The notes below the pieces were generated by a model, which worked only from the letters and a program-made list of their open reading frames with translations, was not told the origin of the DNA and made no database searches. The position numbers were made by a program, and so were the translations under genes. Shown here in pieces: positions 22,899 to 32,153 of a DNA stretch of 64,000 bases (the first letter of the stretch is position 1; each line of letters opens with the position of its first letter). The DNA comes from Paracoccus albicereus (lineage in GTDB: Bacteria > Pseudomonadota > Alphaproteobacteria > Rhodobacterales > Rhodobacteraceae). The stretch covers positions 310,001 to 374,000 of the forward strand of contig NZ_JAKZEU010000002.1 in the NCBI RefSeq assembly GCF_024359525.1, in the 5' to 3' direction.

Positions 22899-23831
22899 AT
22901 GAACACCTTCCGCGCCGCCCTTCTGATGGTCCTGTCGATGGGCTTCTTCGCGCTCGAGGACATGGTCCTGAAGCTGCTGGGCGGGCGCATGCCGGTGGGG
23001 CAGGTGCTGATGATGGCCGGGACGCTGGGTCTTGCGCTCTACTGGGCGCTGATGGCCGCGCGCGGGCGTCCGCTGTGGAGCCGCGATCTTCTGCATCCCG
23101 CCGTCATGCTTCGCAATCTGGGCGAGGGCTTGGCGGCGATCACCTTCGTCACGGCGCTGGTGACGGGCGATCTGTCCTCGGCCTCGGCGATCCTGCAGGC
23201 GCTGCCGCTGACGATCACGCTGGGTGCCGCGCTGTTTCTGGCCGAGCCCGTGGGCTGGCGGCGGTGGCTGTCGATCCTGGCGGGGTTCGCGGGCGTGTTG
23301 CTGATCGTGCGGCCGGGTGCTGCGGCGTTCCAGCCCGCCTCGCTGCTCGCGGTCGTGGCGGTGCTGGCATTGACCCTGCGCGATCTGGCGACGCGGCGCA
23401 TTCCGGACCGGGTTTCCTCCGACGCGCTGACTGCCAGCGCCTTCGGTGCGGTCGTGCCGGCGGGCCTGATCCTGTTCCTGATCCAGCGCCAGCCGGCGGT
23501 GATGCCGCAGCCCGCCGATCTGGCATGGCTTCTGGCCGGCTCGCTGGTCGGCTTGTCCGCGTATCTGGCGATGGTCGTCTCGATGCGGTTCGCGCCCATC
23601 GCCACCATCGCGCCGTTCCGGTATTCCCGGCTGGTCTTCGCCATGCTGGTCGGCATCGTGGTCTTTTCGGAACGCCCCGACGCGATCACCTGGCTCGGCG
23701 CAGCGGTCATCGTGGGGTCCGGCATCTACGCGATGTGGCGCGAGACGCGGCTGTCGCGCGCAGGCCGCGCGACGCAGACGCCCGCCAGCCACCGTGGCAG
23801 CGCCGGACCCGGCGGGGCCGGGCCGCGCTGA
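22899..23831 (+). CDS. EamA/DMT family transporter
   Basis: 310-residue protein with ten predicted transmembrane helices in two EamA repeats. Features: N-terminal ALLMVLSMGFFALEDMVLKL, the GWRRWLSILAGFAGVLLIVRPG end of repeat one, and FAPIATIAPFRYSRLVFAMLVGIVVFSERP near the end of repeat two. The C-terminal 35 residues are hydrophilic and basic. Probably exports or imports a small metabolite; the substrate cannot be told. It ends 60 bp before lepA. Confidence 0.88.
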   Translation: MNTFRAALLMVLSMGFFALEDMVLKLLGGRMPVGQVLMMAGTLGLALYWALMAARGRPLWSRDLLHPAVMLRNLGEGLAAITFVTALVTGDLSSASAILQALPLTITLGAALFLAEPVGWRRWLSILAGFAGVLLIVRPGAAAFQPASLLAVVAVLALTLRDLATRRIPDRVSSDALTASAFGAVVPAGLILFLIQRQPAVMPQPADLAWLLAGSLVGLSAYLAMVVSMRFAPIATIAPFRYSRLVFAMLVGIVVFSERPDAITWLGAAVIVGSGIYAMWRETRLSRAGRATQTPASHRGSAGPGGAGPR

Positions 23832-23891
23832 CACCCCGCGACACGCAAATCCCCTTCCCGCGCGCCCGGTGCGCCTGTATAGCCCGAACCC

Positions 23892-25691
23892 ATGACCGAC
23901 CTTGATCTCATCCGCAATTTCTCGATCGTGGCCCATATCGACCACGGCAAATCCACGCTCGCCGACCGGCTGATCCAGCTGACCGGCACCGTCGCCGAAC
24001 GCGACATGAAGGCGCAGCTTCTCGACGCGATGGATATCGAGCGGGAACGCGGCATCACCATCAAGGCGAACACCGTGCGCATCGCCTATCCGGCGAAGGA
24101 CGGGCGCACCTACGTGCTGAACCTCATCGACACGCCCGGCCACGTGGACTTCGCCTATGAGGTCAGCCGCTCCATGCGCGCGGTCGAGGGCAGCCTTCTG
24201 GTCGTCGACGCGACGCAGGGGGTCGAGGCGCAGACGCTCGCCAACGTCTATCAGGCGATCGACGCCAACCACGAGATCGTCCCTGTCCTGAACAAGATCG
24301 ACCTGCCCGCGGCCGAACCCGACCGCGTGAAGACCCAGATCGAGGACGTGATCGGCATCGACGCGTCCGAAGCCGTCCCGATCAGCGCCAAGACGGGCCT
24401 CGGCATCCCCGACGTGCTGGAGGCGATCGTCCACCGCCTGCCCGCGCCCAAGGGCGACGCGAACGCAGCACTCAAGGCGATGCTGGTCGATTCATGGTAT
24501 GACAGCTATCTGGGCGTCGTCGTGATGATCCGGGTCATGGACGGCGTCATCCGCAAGGGCGATCAGGTCCGCATGATGCAGACCGGCGCCACCTACAAGC
24601 TGGACAAGCTGGCGGTGCTGACCCCCGCGATGAAGGACATCGCCGAACTTGGCCCGGGCGAGATCGGCGTCTTCACCGCATCCATCAAGCAGGTCCGCGA
24701 CACCCGCGTCGGCGACACGATCACGCACGCGACCAAGCCCGCCGACCGCCCGCTGCCGGGCTTCAAGCCCGCTCAGCCCGTCGTCTTCTGCGGCCTCTTC
24801 CCCGTGGACGCCAACGACTTCGAGGCCCTGCGCGACGCGATCGAGAAGCTCGCCCTGAACGACGCCAGCTTCTCCTACGAGATGGAGACCTCGGCCGCGC
24901 TCGGTTTCGGCTTCCGCTGCGGCTTCCTTGGCCTTCTGCACCTGGAAGTGATCCGCGACCGGCTGGAACGCGAGTACGATCTGGACCTGATCACCACAGC
25001 GCCCTCGGTCGTCTTCCGCCTGCACATGCGCGATGGCGAGGTGAAGGAACTGCACAACCCCGCCGACATGCCCGACCTGACGCTGGTCGATCACATCGAA
25101 GAGCCGCGCATCAAGGCCACGATCATGGTCCCCGACGAATATCTGGGCGACGTGCTGAAACTCTGCCAGGACCGCCGCGGCATCCAGCTTGACCTGACCT
25201 ATGCCGGCCAGCGGGCGATGGTGGTCTATGACCTGCCGCTGGCAGAGGTCGTCTTCGACTTCTACGACCGGCTGAAATCGGTGACTAAGGGCTATGCCAG
25301 CTTCGACTACCAGATCAGCGAATATCGCGAGGATTTCCTGGTCAAGATGTCGATCCTGGTGAACGACGAGCCGGTGGACGCGCTGGCCCTGATGGTCCAC
25401 CGCGACCGGGCCGAGTCACGCGGCCGGGTGATGGTGGAAAAGCTGAAGGAGCTGATCCCCCGGCACATGTTCAAGATCCCGATCCAGGCCGCCATCGGCT
25501 CGCGCGTGATCGCGCGAGAGACGCTCAGCGCGATGCGCAAGGACGTGACCGCGAAGTGCTACGGCGGCGACGCCACGCGGAAGAAGAAGTTGCTGGAGAA
25601 GCAGAAGGCCGGCAAGAAAAAGATGCGTCAGTTCGGGAAGGTCGAGATCCCGCAGACGGCGTTCATTCAGGCGCTGAAGATGGATGGTTAG
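23892..25691 (+). CDS. lepA: Elongation factor 4 (back-translocating GTPase)
   Basis: Translational GTPase that binds stalled or post-translocation ribosomes. G1 [13 protein letters not shown] is at residues 16-28, switch region RERGITIKA follows, then G3 DTPGHVDF, G4 NKID, and the LepA-specific C-terminal domain ending [17 protein letters not shown]. 599 residues, family length, domains complete. Its TAG stop is directly followed, with no spacer, by the ATG of the AT-rich gene. Confidence 0.98.
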   Translation: MTDLDLIRNFSIVAHIDHGKSTLADRLIQLTGTVAERDMKAQLLDAMDIERERGITIKANTVRIAYPAKDGRTYVLNLIDTPGHVDFAYEVSRSMRAVEGSLLVVDATQGVEAQTLANVYQAIDANHEIVPVLNKIDLPAAEPDRVKTQIEDVIGIDASEAVPISAKTGLGIPDVLEAIVHRLPAPKGDANAALKAMLVDSWYDSYLGVVVMIRVMDGVIRKGDQVRMMQTGATYKLDKLAVLTPAMKDIAELGPGEIGVFTASIKQVRDTRVGDTITHATKPADRPLPGFKPAQPVVFCGLFPVDANDFEALRDAIEKLALNDASFSYEMETSAALGFGFRCGFLGLLHLEVIRDRLEREYDLDLITTAPSVVFRLHMRDGEVKELHNPADMPDLTLVDHIEEPRIKATIMVPDEYLGDVLKLCQDRRGIQLDLTYAGQRAMVVYDLPLAEVVFDFYDRLKSVTKGYASFDYQISEYREDFLVKMSILVNDEPVDALALMVHRDRAESRGRVMVEKLKELIPRHMFKIPIQAAIGSRVIARETLSAMRKDVTAKCYGGDATRKKKLLEKQKAGKKKMRQFGKVEIPQTAFIQALKMDG

Positions 25692-26090
25692 ATGATTGAT
25701 GGCGAAATAGTCAAGCGTGACGATGGCGATGACGATTACGCTGTGAGACTTCCCATCTCACGCGACGATTTCGGTGAGTTTCTTTCAGGCCTCATTTCTA
25801 CTAAACGTCAACTAGCTTTCAATATTCAAAATCCGGTAGTCGTAGATCAGAACTTAATTCTGGGAATAGATCGCGGTATCAAAGAGCGCGTTCTTGTTCA
25901 AAATCAATCCTCACTTATCCAAGCTACTGCCGAAGTCATATGTGCAAACGGTAATAAATATACAGAAAATTCTGTAGACGAATTACTAAAAATCGCGCCC
26001 TTGGGAAAGGTTGGAACCGAGGGCCTTCGCCTAGAGTACGTTTTCGCTATTTTTTTAAAGGTGCCGACACGCCTCAGAGACAGTCCATAG
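25692..26090 (+). CDS. AT-rich orphan gene, 5' part (frame interrupted)
   Basis: Codes for 132 residues starting MIDGEIVKRDDGDDDYAVRL, beginning immediately after the lepA stop. From about 25790 the DNA is strikingly AT-rich against a GC-rich background. At 26050-26056 a run of seven T (frame ATT TTT TTA AAG) is followed 30 nt later by a stop. The coding signal continues in the -1 frame as AIFFKGADTPQRQSIEIFFG and beyond. I take this as the N-terminal domain of one protein of about 350 residues split by a frameshift. No recognised family. Confidence 0.6.
   Translation: MIDGEIVKRDDGDDDYAVRLPISRDDFGEFLSGLISTKRQLAFNIQNPVVVDQNLILGIDRGIKERVLVQNQSSLIQATAEVICANGNKYTENSVDELLKIAPLGKVGTEGLRLEYVFAIFLKVPTRLRDSP
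26051..26057 (+). other. Candidate -1 frameshift heptamer (T TTT TTA)
   Basis: In the reading frame of the upstream ORF the sequence is ATT TTT TTA AAG, which contains the canonical X XXY YYZ form T TTT TTA. Slipping back one base joins it exactly to the downstream frame. The same result would come from loss of one T from an original eight-T tract (ATT TTT TTT AAA), by mutation or by a sequencing undercall. A possible stimulatory stem (GTCCA 26083-26087 with TGGAC 26101-26105) is weak. Confidence 0.5.
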
Positions 26091-26161
26091 AGATATTCTT
26101 TGGACGGAGCAGTCAGCGAATCAGAAGAATAGTAGGAGAACCTCAGTTCCATGAGCTGGGC

Positions 26162-26743
26162 TTGCGAGACCGGCAATCTTCCGGGGACGTTGTAATCTCG
26201 TATAGTGAGCGCAGTTGGGCGGAAGATATTTCAATACTATTGAAAAGGATATTTGATTCCGCTGATAGACCGGCAGATAAAGTATTATCGCTACCGGTAG
26301 CTTTTCGCTTTATTGGTGAAGAGTTCTTTCTAGTTCCGACTTCAGTCATCCTCGCCGCCTTTTACGCTTACATGACAGCTTCGCTATCAAACGCCTCTAT
26401 CCTGTCAAGAGCGTCTTATCTTTCGGAACTTAAGAATGATCCCGATGGATTGATTTTTATACTTGCAAAATCGCTCTCGCCGTTGGGACTGGTTACGCAG
26501 ACTGTGCTATTTTTGGCTATTGGCATTTTTTTAATAGTAGCTTTCTGCATGTTATGCTCAAAACTCGCCGGGTATACATACGTACCATATGTAATATTTG
26601 ATCTTTATGTTGAGGACTCACGCATATTAAGTTCGTTAAGCAAGCAAAGTCGCCGCTCCATATTTGTCAAATTAGGATCTTTTTGCGTTGCTGTTGTTGC
26701 TAGTATCGCTGCAGCGTATGCGTTTAGATTATTGGATGGATAA
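26162..26743 (+). CDS. AT-rich orphan gene, 3' part with three membrane helices
   Basis: Second half of the same AT-rich gene, in the -1 frame. Coding continuity starts at 26057, well before this nominal TTG start; in this frame 26057-26161 reads KGADTPQRQSIEIFFG ... FHELGL without a stop. Hydrophobic helices: FFLVPTSVILAAFYAYM, VTQTVLFLAIGIFLIVAFCM and FVKLGSFCVAVVASIAAAYA. The region before them is charged, so the full protein would be a soluble N-terminal domain anchored by three helices. Function unknown; composition suggests horizontal acquisition. Confidence 0.6.
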   Translation: MRDRQSSGDVVISYSERSWAEDISILLKRIFDSADRPADKVLSLPVAFRFIGEEFFLVPTSVILAAFYAYMTASLSNASILSRASYLSELKNDPDGLIFILAKSLSPLGLVTQTVLFLAIGIFLIVAFCMLCSKLAGYTYVPYVIFDLYVEDSRILSSLSKQSRRSIFVKLGSFCVAVVASIAAAYAFRLLDG

Positions 26744-26785
26744 TAGTCTTAACAGTAACCTCTTTTGTCTAAAGTAGTCCCACAC

Positions 26786-27316
26786 ATGCGCCTGACCCTC
26801 GCCCTCTGCCTCTTCCTCCCCACCGCCGTCCTCGCCGGCCCCGAGGATCCCTCCACCTTCGATCCCGTCCAGTACGGGCCGCAGAAGGTGCTCTACGACT
26901 GGAACTACGCCACGCCCGAGGATGGGTTGCGCGCGCTCGGCTTCATCCGCAACCACATCGCAGCGATGGAGGAGTTCGGCGATCTCGAAGGTTCGGACAT
27001 CGTCGTCGTGGCGCATGGCAACGACCTGCACGCCTTCGCGCGTCAGAACGCGGCGGCCTTCCCCGATGCCTATACCGCGCTGCAGGAACTGGCCGACAAG
27101 GGCGTGAAATTTCACGTCTGCCGCAACGCCGCCAAGGGTCGCGGCTATGAACCGGATGATTTCTACGACCTCATCACTGTCGTGCCCGCCGCCGTCATCG
27201 ACATCGCGAAATACGGCAACGAAGGCTACAGCTACATGTATCCGGCCCTGTTCCCGCGCATGACGACCCAGGACATCGCCGAAAAATATCCCGAAATCGG
27301 CATGGCGCAGGACTGA
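26786..27316 (+). CDS. Periplasmic DsrE/DsrF-like protein
   Basis: 176 residues, signal peptide MRLTLALCLFLPTAVLAG, then a conserved DsrE-like alpha/beta core: VLYDWNYATPEDGLRALGFIRNH, DIVVVAHGNDLHAF (about 73-86), LADKGVKFHVCRNAAKGRGY with a Cys at the sulfur-relay position, and VPAAVIDIAKYGNEGYSYMYP. Homologues occur near sulfur and cytochrome genes. Here it stands alone after the AT-rich gene. The exact function is not established. Confidence 0.82.
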   Translation: MRLTLALCLFLPTAVLAGPEDPSTFDPVQYGPQKVLYDWNYATPEDGLRALGFIRNHIAAMEEFGDLEGSDIVVVAHGNDLHAFARQNAAAFPDAYTALQELADKGVKFHVCRNAAKGRGYEPDDFYDLITVVPAAVIDIAKYGNEGYSYMYPALFPRMTTQDIAEKYPEIGMAQD

Positions 27317-27434
27317 CGCCCGCGCGGCTCGGGGTTTCCCGGTTCGCTCAAATGCACGGCACTTGGCGCTCACGCGCCGTGCCTTCCCCGTGGCATGGTC
27401 GGGCCCTGTTCAATTGCGTATCAGGGAATCTGCC

Positions 27435-27920
27435 ATGTCACATCATCCAGCCGCCGCGGCGACGCCCGCCTTCTTCCTCGACGCGCCCGATCGTTCGATG
27501 GTGGACAGCACGCTCGACGACGTTCGCGAAAGCCTGGGGATGGAGGTCGCGTATCTCTCGGAATTCCAGGGCAACCGCGCCGTCTTCCGCGCGGTCAGCG
27601 CGCCGGGCCTGGAAGCGATGATCAAGCCCAGCGACAGCATGGATCTGCGAGAGGTCTATTGTAAGCACATCATCGACGGGAACCTGCCGAACCTGATGTC
27701 CGATACCAGCCAGCATCAGATCGCGGTGGACCTGCCGATCACGCAGATGATCCCGATTGGCAGCCATCTCAGCGTGCCGGTCCGACGCGCCGATGGCAGC
27801 GTCTTCGGGATGTTCTGCTTTCTCAGCCGCACGGCCCGGCCCGATCTGGGCGCCGACGCGCTGGCGCTGGTCGAAGCCCGCGCCGCCGCCGTCTCGGCCC
27901 GCATCGCGCATCACGCCTGA
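27435..27920 (+). CDS. GAF domain-containing protein
   Basis: 161-residue single-domain GAF protein. Family pattern: LGMEVAYLSEFQGNRAVFRAV, YCKHIIDGNLPNLMSD, IPIGSHLSVPVRRADGSVFG (about 110-129) and MFCFLSRTARPDL. No enzymatic output domain is attached, so it may be a small-ligand or redox sensor acting through a partner. Start chosen at the ATG after the CAGGGAAT SD-like sequence; in-frame upstream codons are not conserved-looking. Confidence 0.85.
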   Translation: MSHHPAAAATPAFFLDAPDRSMVDSTLDDVRESLGMEVAYLSEFQGNRAVFRAVSAPGLEAMIKPSDSMDLREVYCKHIIDGNLPNLMSDTSQHQIAVDLPITQMIPIGSHLSVPVRRADGSVFGMFCFLSRTARPDLGADALALVEARAAAVSARIAHHA

Positions 27921-27936
27921 ATGCGGGCCGTGCCGG

Positions 27937-28335
27937 TCAGTCGGCGATGAAGGGCCAGATCTTGCGGCAATGATTGCCCGCCGCCGCGCTGACGCTGATC
28001 GACCCGTCCTTCGGACCCGAGCCGAAGCTCGACAGCCCCGCGCCCTCGGCCTTCTTAGCGGGATCGAGCGTGAAGGTGATCCCGACGCCCGCCTCGCGCG
28101 GCTTGGGCGAAGCGCGCCACATCCGCGTCGCGCCGTCCACCCGCATCACCCGGTCCGCAAAATCGCCGGCCGCGCACCAGTAATCCGTCTCGCGCCCCCG
28201 CGAATCGTGCGGCACCGCGATCTCGGTCGGGCTGATCTGGACCGCCACCATGCCGTTCTTCGCGGTGAAGGCGCTGGCCGGCAGGGGCGCCATCAGCGCC
28301 GCGATACCGGCCGCCAGGATGACCCCCCGGCTCAT
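27937..28335 (-). CDS. Small secreted protein of unknown function
   Basis: 132 residues with a signal peptide (MSRGVILAAGIAALMAPLPASA) and a beta-rich mature domain: MVAVQISPTEIAVPHDSRGRE, TDYWCAAGDFADRVM, TFTLDPAKKAEG, NHCRKIWPF. Two Cys could pair in the periplasm. Its ATG overlaps the stop of the phasin-like gene (ATGA), so the two are translated together. Confidence 0.8.
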   Translation of the reverse strand: MSRGVILAAGIAALMAPLPASAFTAKNGMVAVQISPTEIAVPHDSRGRETDYWCAAGDFADRVMRVDGATRMWRASPKPREAGVGITFTLDPAKKAEGAGLSSFGSGPKDGSISVSAAAGNHCRKIWPFIAD

Positions 28336-28544
28336 GACTTGCGCCGCCGGGTCGGGGCGCACAGGTTCGGCGCCATCCAAGCCTGCGGGCTCCACATCTT
28401 CAGCCACCCGTCGAACCAGGCGCGCTGCCAGTCCTGCATCATCTGGGTCTGTGCCTTCGACATCTCGGCCATCGCCTGACCCCGCGCCGCACCGGTGACG
28501 CTGTTCGCGGCGGAAAGCCACGCGCTCATCCATGGATTCTTCAT
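28332..28544 (-). CDS. Small phasin-like protein
   Basis: 70 residues (MKNPWMSAWLSAANSVTGAA ... MAEMSKAQTQMMQDWQRAWF), Trp-, Met- and Ala-rich and amphipathic helical, with a basic tail (PTRRRKS). Small proteins of this look are common in Rhodobacteraceae and recall polyhydroxyalkanoate granule phasins, but no phasin motif can be proven. SD CAGGAG lies before the ATG. An unusual upstream region (palindrome and five 11-bp repeats) suggests specific regulation. Confidence 0.75.
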   Translation of the reverse strand: MKNPWMSAWLSAANSVTGAARGQAMAEMSKAQTQMMQDWQRAWFDGWLKMWSPQAWMAPNLCAPTRRRKS

Positions 28545-28559
28545 CGCTCGCTCCTGAAA

Positions 28560-28576
28560 TTGGTCCTGCGGACCAA
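28560..28576. promoter_or_regulatory. Perfect palindrome TTGGTCC-TGC-GGACCAA
   Basis: Seven-base perfect inverted repeat with a 3-nt centre, ending 16 nt upstream of the phasin-like start codon and just upstream of its SD. It could be a repressor operator at the transcription start or an RNA hairpin in the leader. The protein that binds it is unknown. Confidence 0.5.
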
Positions 28577-28685
28577 ATGCGGCACTCGCGCCGGGGTTCC
28601 CGTGCGCGCGCAGATGTGACCGCGGCTAGGCCGCAACAAGCGTTAAGTTTTGATGAAGAAAGCCCTAACCGCACGCTCGCAGCCT

Positions 28686-28735
28686 GTGTACAGGTTGTGT
28701 ACATCCTGTGTACGCGCGGTGTACCGGCTGTGACA
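28686..28735. repeat. Five helically phased 11-bp repeats (GTGTAC cores)
   Basis: GTGTAC occurs at 28686, 28697, 28708 and 28719, and a degenerate copy GTGACA at 28730, each exactly 11 bp apart (consensus unit TGTGTACNNSC). The copies fall on one face of the helix, about 140-190 bp upstream of the phasin-like gene on the minus strand. This arrangement suggests cooperative binding of a regulator. The surrounding 28545-28918 interval holds no convincing gene. Confidence 0.6.
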
Positions 28736-28838
28736 CGTCAGACCCAGCAAATGCTGGCTGAAGTGAGGGTCCGCGTGTTGCGCTGTTGCGCACCACCGCA
28801 CGCTGGAGTTGCCGTTCAGATTGATGAAGAAAGCGGGC

Positions 28839-28880
28839 AAAAAACAGCCCCCCGCGGATCGCCTCTTACCCGCGGAGGGC
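28839..28880 (-). terminator. Intrinsic terminator of the 28919-29329 gene
   Basis: On the minus strand an 11-bp GC-rich stem (GCCCTCCGCGG and CCGCGGGGGGC, one G-T wobble, 12-nt loop) is followed by TGTTTTTT. It ends transcription of the secreted protein gene before the repeat region. Confidence 0.8.
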
Positions 28881-28918
28881 GTGACCGCGCCCGAAGGCGC
28901 AGACCTCGTCGGCGCAGA

Positions 28919-29329
28919 TTACTGCGCCGTGATGACCGTCATAACCAGTTGATCGTCCACGCGAATTGGACCGTCCTCGGTGGCGCCCAGCGTGTATTCG
29001 AAGACGCCGGTCTCGCTGCCGCCGTCCTCGCCGTGAACCATCAGCATCAGCATGTCGCCCGCCGCCACGTCCTCGGTCAGGATCGCGGCAACGTCCGTCG
29101 TCTCGCCCGCGCGGATCGGCGCATGACCGACCACCGGCCCGGGCTTCATCTCGCTATCCGTGCGATGCACCACCAACCAACCATTAGCCGGCGCCGTCAC
29201 CCGATCGGCGCTGACCACGCCATTGCTCACGGATTGGTCCATCGCTGCGACGGCGGGCGTCGCATCCTGGGCCAGTGAAGTGCCACCGGCGATCAGCGTG
29301 ATCAGGGTCGTCGTGGCAAGAAACTTCAT
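28919..29329 (-). CDS. Secreted DUF7282-like protein
   Basis: 136 residues, SD CGGAGGACGAC before the ATG. Signal peptide MKFLATTTLITLIAGGTSLA. The mature domain begins with Ala-rich DATPAVAAMDQSVSNGVV and continues VTAPANGWLVVHRTD, VVGHAPIRAGETTDVAAIL and GDMLMLMVHGEDG. This layout resembles the extracytoplasmic DUF7282 domain, whose function is not known. Monocistronic: own terminator downstream, divergent space upstream. Confidence 0.78.
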   Translation of the reverse strand: MKFLATTTLITLIAGGTSLAQDATPAVAAMDQSVSNGVVSADRVTAPANGWLVVHRTDSEMKPGPVVGHAPIRAGETTDVAAILTEDVAAGDMLMLMVHGEDGGSETGVFEYTLGATEDGPIRVDDQLVMTVITAQ

Positions 29330-29452
29330 GTCGTCCTCCGTCCGGGGCAAGGCCAGTCGGGCCAAGACTTCAGGGATAGACACGGATCGCATGGACTGAA
29401 GTTGCGCCCCTCACGTCGCCGTGAAGAGCTGATGCCAAGAAATTTTCAACAA

Positions 29453-30235
29453 TCAGCCGCGGCGCAGGAAATCGGCCACGGCAGCGGCCGTCTTGGCCGG
29501 CTGATCGGCGTGCAGCCAATGGCCGGCGCCTTTCACGCTTGCGAATTCTGCCTGCGGGAACAGCCGCTGAATCGCAGCCTTGCCATCGGCGGTCACATAG
29601 TCCGATGTCTCTCCGGTCAGGAACAGCGCCGGACCATCGAAACTGCCCGGCTGAAGATCGTCGCCGGGCCATCCGACCAGCCCTGCCATCCCGGCGTCGA
29701 GCGCGTCGAGGTTCAGCATCCACCGCGGCGGATCGGCCTTCAGGTCAAGCGATTGCAGCAGGAACGCGCGGATGCCCGGTTCGCCGACCGTTTCGGCAAG
29801 GCGCCGATCGGCATTCGAGCGACGTCCCTCCAGCCCGTTCAAATCCAGGTTCTTCATCGCGGACAGATATCCCGCCTGATCATGGGCATAAGCCACGGGC
29901 GCGATGTCCATCACCACCAGCCGATCGATCAGGGTCGGCTGCGTCAGCGCCAGCACCATCGCGGCCTTGCCGCCCATCGAATGCCCGACCACGTCCGCGC
30001 GTCCGCCGTTCGCCTCGATCACGCGGGCCAGATCACCCGCCATCGCGGCGTAGGAATGATCGTCGTTGTGGAAGGATTCGCCGTGGTTGCGCATGTCCAC
30101 GCTGAGCGCGCGGTGGCCCTGTTCGACCAGCGTCCGCGCGATCGGACCCAGATTGCGGCCCTGACCGAACAGCCCATGGGCCAGCAGAACCGGGTGGGCG
30201 GTTTCGTCGCCGATCATCGTCGTCTTCAACATCAT
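29453..30235 (-). CDS. Alpha/beta hydrolase (YbfF-like esterase)
   Basis: 260 residues. Features: HGLFGQGRNLGPIAR (oxyanion loop, about 20-34), VDMRNHGES, the nucleophile elbow GHSMGGK with Ser near residue 87, and GAGHWLHAD supplying the catalytic His near residue 240. The pattern fits the YbfF subgroup of acyl/thioesterases; the natural substrate is unknown. Starts MMLKTTMIGDETAHPVLLAH. Confidence 0.88.
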   Translation of the reverse strand: MMLKTTMIGDETAHPVLLAHGLFGQGRNLGPIARTLVEQGHRALSVDMRNHGESFHNDDHSYAAMAGDLARVIEANGGRADVVGHSMGGKAAMVLALTQPTLIDRLVVMDIAPVAYAHDQAGYLSAMKNLDLNGLEGRRSNADRRLAETVGEPGIRAFLLQSLDLKADPPRWMLNLDALDAGMAGLVGWPGDDLQPGSFDGPALFLTGETSDYVTADGKAAIQRLFPQAEFASVKGAGHWLHADQPAKTAAAVADFLRRG

Positions 30236-30289
30236 GGCGGCACCCTAGACCGGCTGGCGGGGTCGCGCCAGAGCCGCTATGGTCCGCCC

Positions 30290-30688
30290 ATGACGAGGAT
30301 CGCCCAAACCAGCGACGATATCCGCGACATGGCCGATGAGGTCGCGCGGCTGATGGCCGACCGCTTCGGCGGCGCGCGGCGGGGCAAGTTGCCCGGGCTC
30401 GAGGAGATGCTGCGCAGACGCGGCGGCGCCCTGCCGCGCAATCTGCGCGGGCAGGCGCGTGTGCTGGCCGAAGCCGAGATGCTGACGTCTCAGCCGCGTG
30501 TAGCAAGGCAGATGGACCTGGGCCGTCCCAGCCGGGCCTACAACGCGCTGATGGCGTATCTTCAGCCTTTGGGCAGCGTCAGTCGTTGGCAGAACCGGGC
30601 CGTGAATTTTGGCGCCTCGATCGCCTTCGGGCTTCTGGTTCTGGCGGCTCTTGTAATCTGGATGATGGTGCGGCGCGGGCATCTGTGA
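30290..30688 (+). CDS. C-terminally membrane-anchored protein of unknown function
   Basis: 132 residues, divergent from the hydrolase. Hydrophilic, Arg-rich N-terminal 100 residues (ADRFGGARRGKLPGLEEMLR, LRGQARVLAEAEMLTSQPR) and one hydrophobic helix (FGLLVLAALVIWMMV) close to the C-terminus, a tail-anchored layout. No family recognised. Converges on glyA. Confidence 0.75.
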   Translation: MTRIAQTSDDIRDMADEVARLMADRFGGARRGKLPGLEEMLRRRGGALPRNLRGQARVLAEAEMLTSQPRVARQMDLGRPSRAYNALMAYLQPLGSVSRWQNRAVNFGASIAFGLLVLAALVIWMMVRRGHL

Positions 30689-30710
30689 CGCCCGCGCGGC
30701 GTTCAACGGC

Positions 30711-32000
<1,290 letters not shown>

Positions 32001-32153
32001 CGTCTCGCTCCGGGCTGGTTTGCACTTGGCGCCCTTACTAACGATGCAGCGGCGCGGCATAAACACGAAATGCGACCCGGGCCATGGGTCCCGCGACGGG
32101 GCTTGCCTTTAGTGTTGGCAAACGGAAAGCTGCAGCCCGAAACCGGGGGAAAG

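Noticed and set aside
26091-26161. Considered as an intergenic gap between two separate AT-rich genes
   Set aside because: The downstream frame is open across it and gives sensible protein sequence from 26057 onward, so it is coding.
27354-27382. GCACGGC/GCCGTGC hairpin after the DsrE-like gene as a terminator
   Set aside because: A 7-bp stem is present, but the loop is long and no T-run follows, so termination is not supported.
28686-28735. GTGTAC repeats considered as a CRISPR array
   Set aside because: Units are 11 bp with no unique spacers and there are no cas genes.
28643-28840. Possible 65-residue gene inside the repeat region
   Set aside because: Its translation has no recognisable pattern, it covers the 11-bp repeats and direct repeats, and it has no convincing SD. 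The interval is better read as regulatory.
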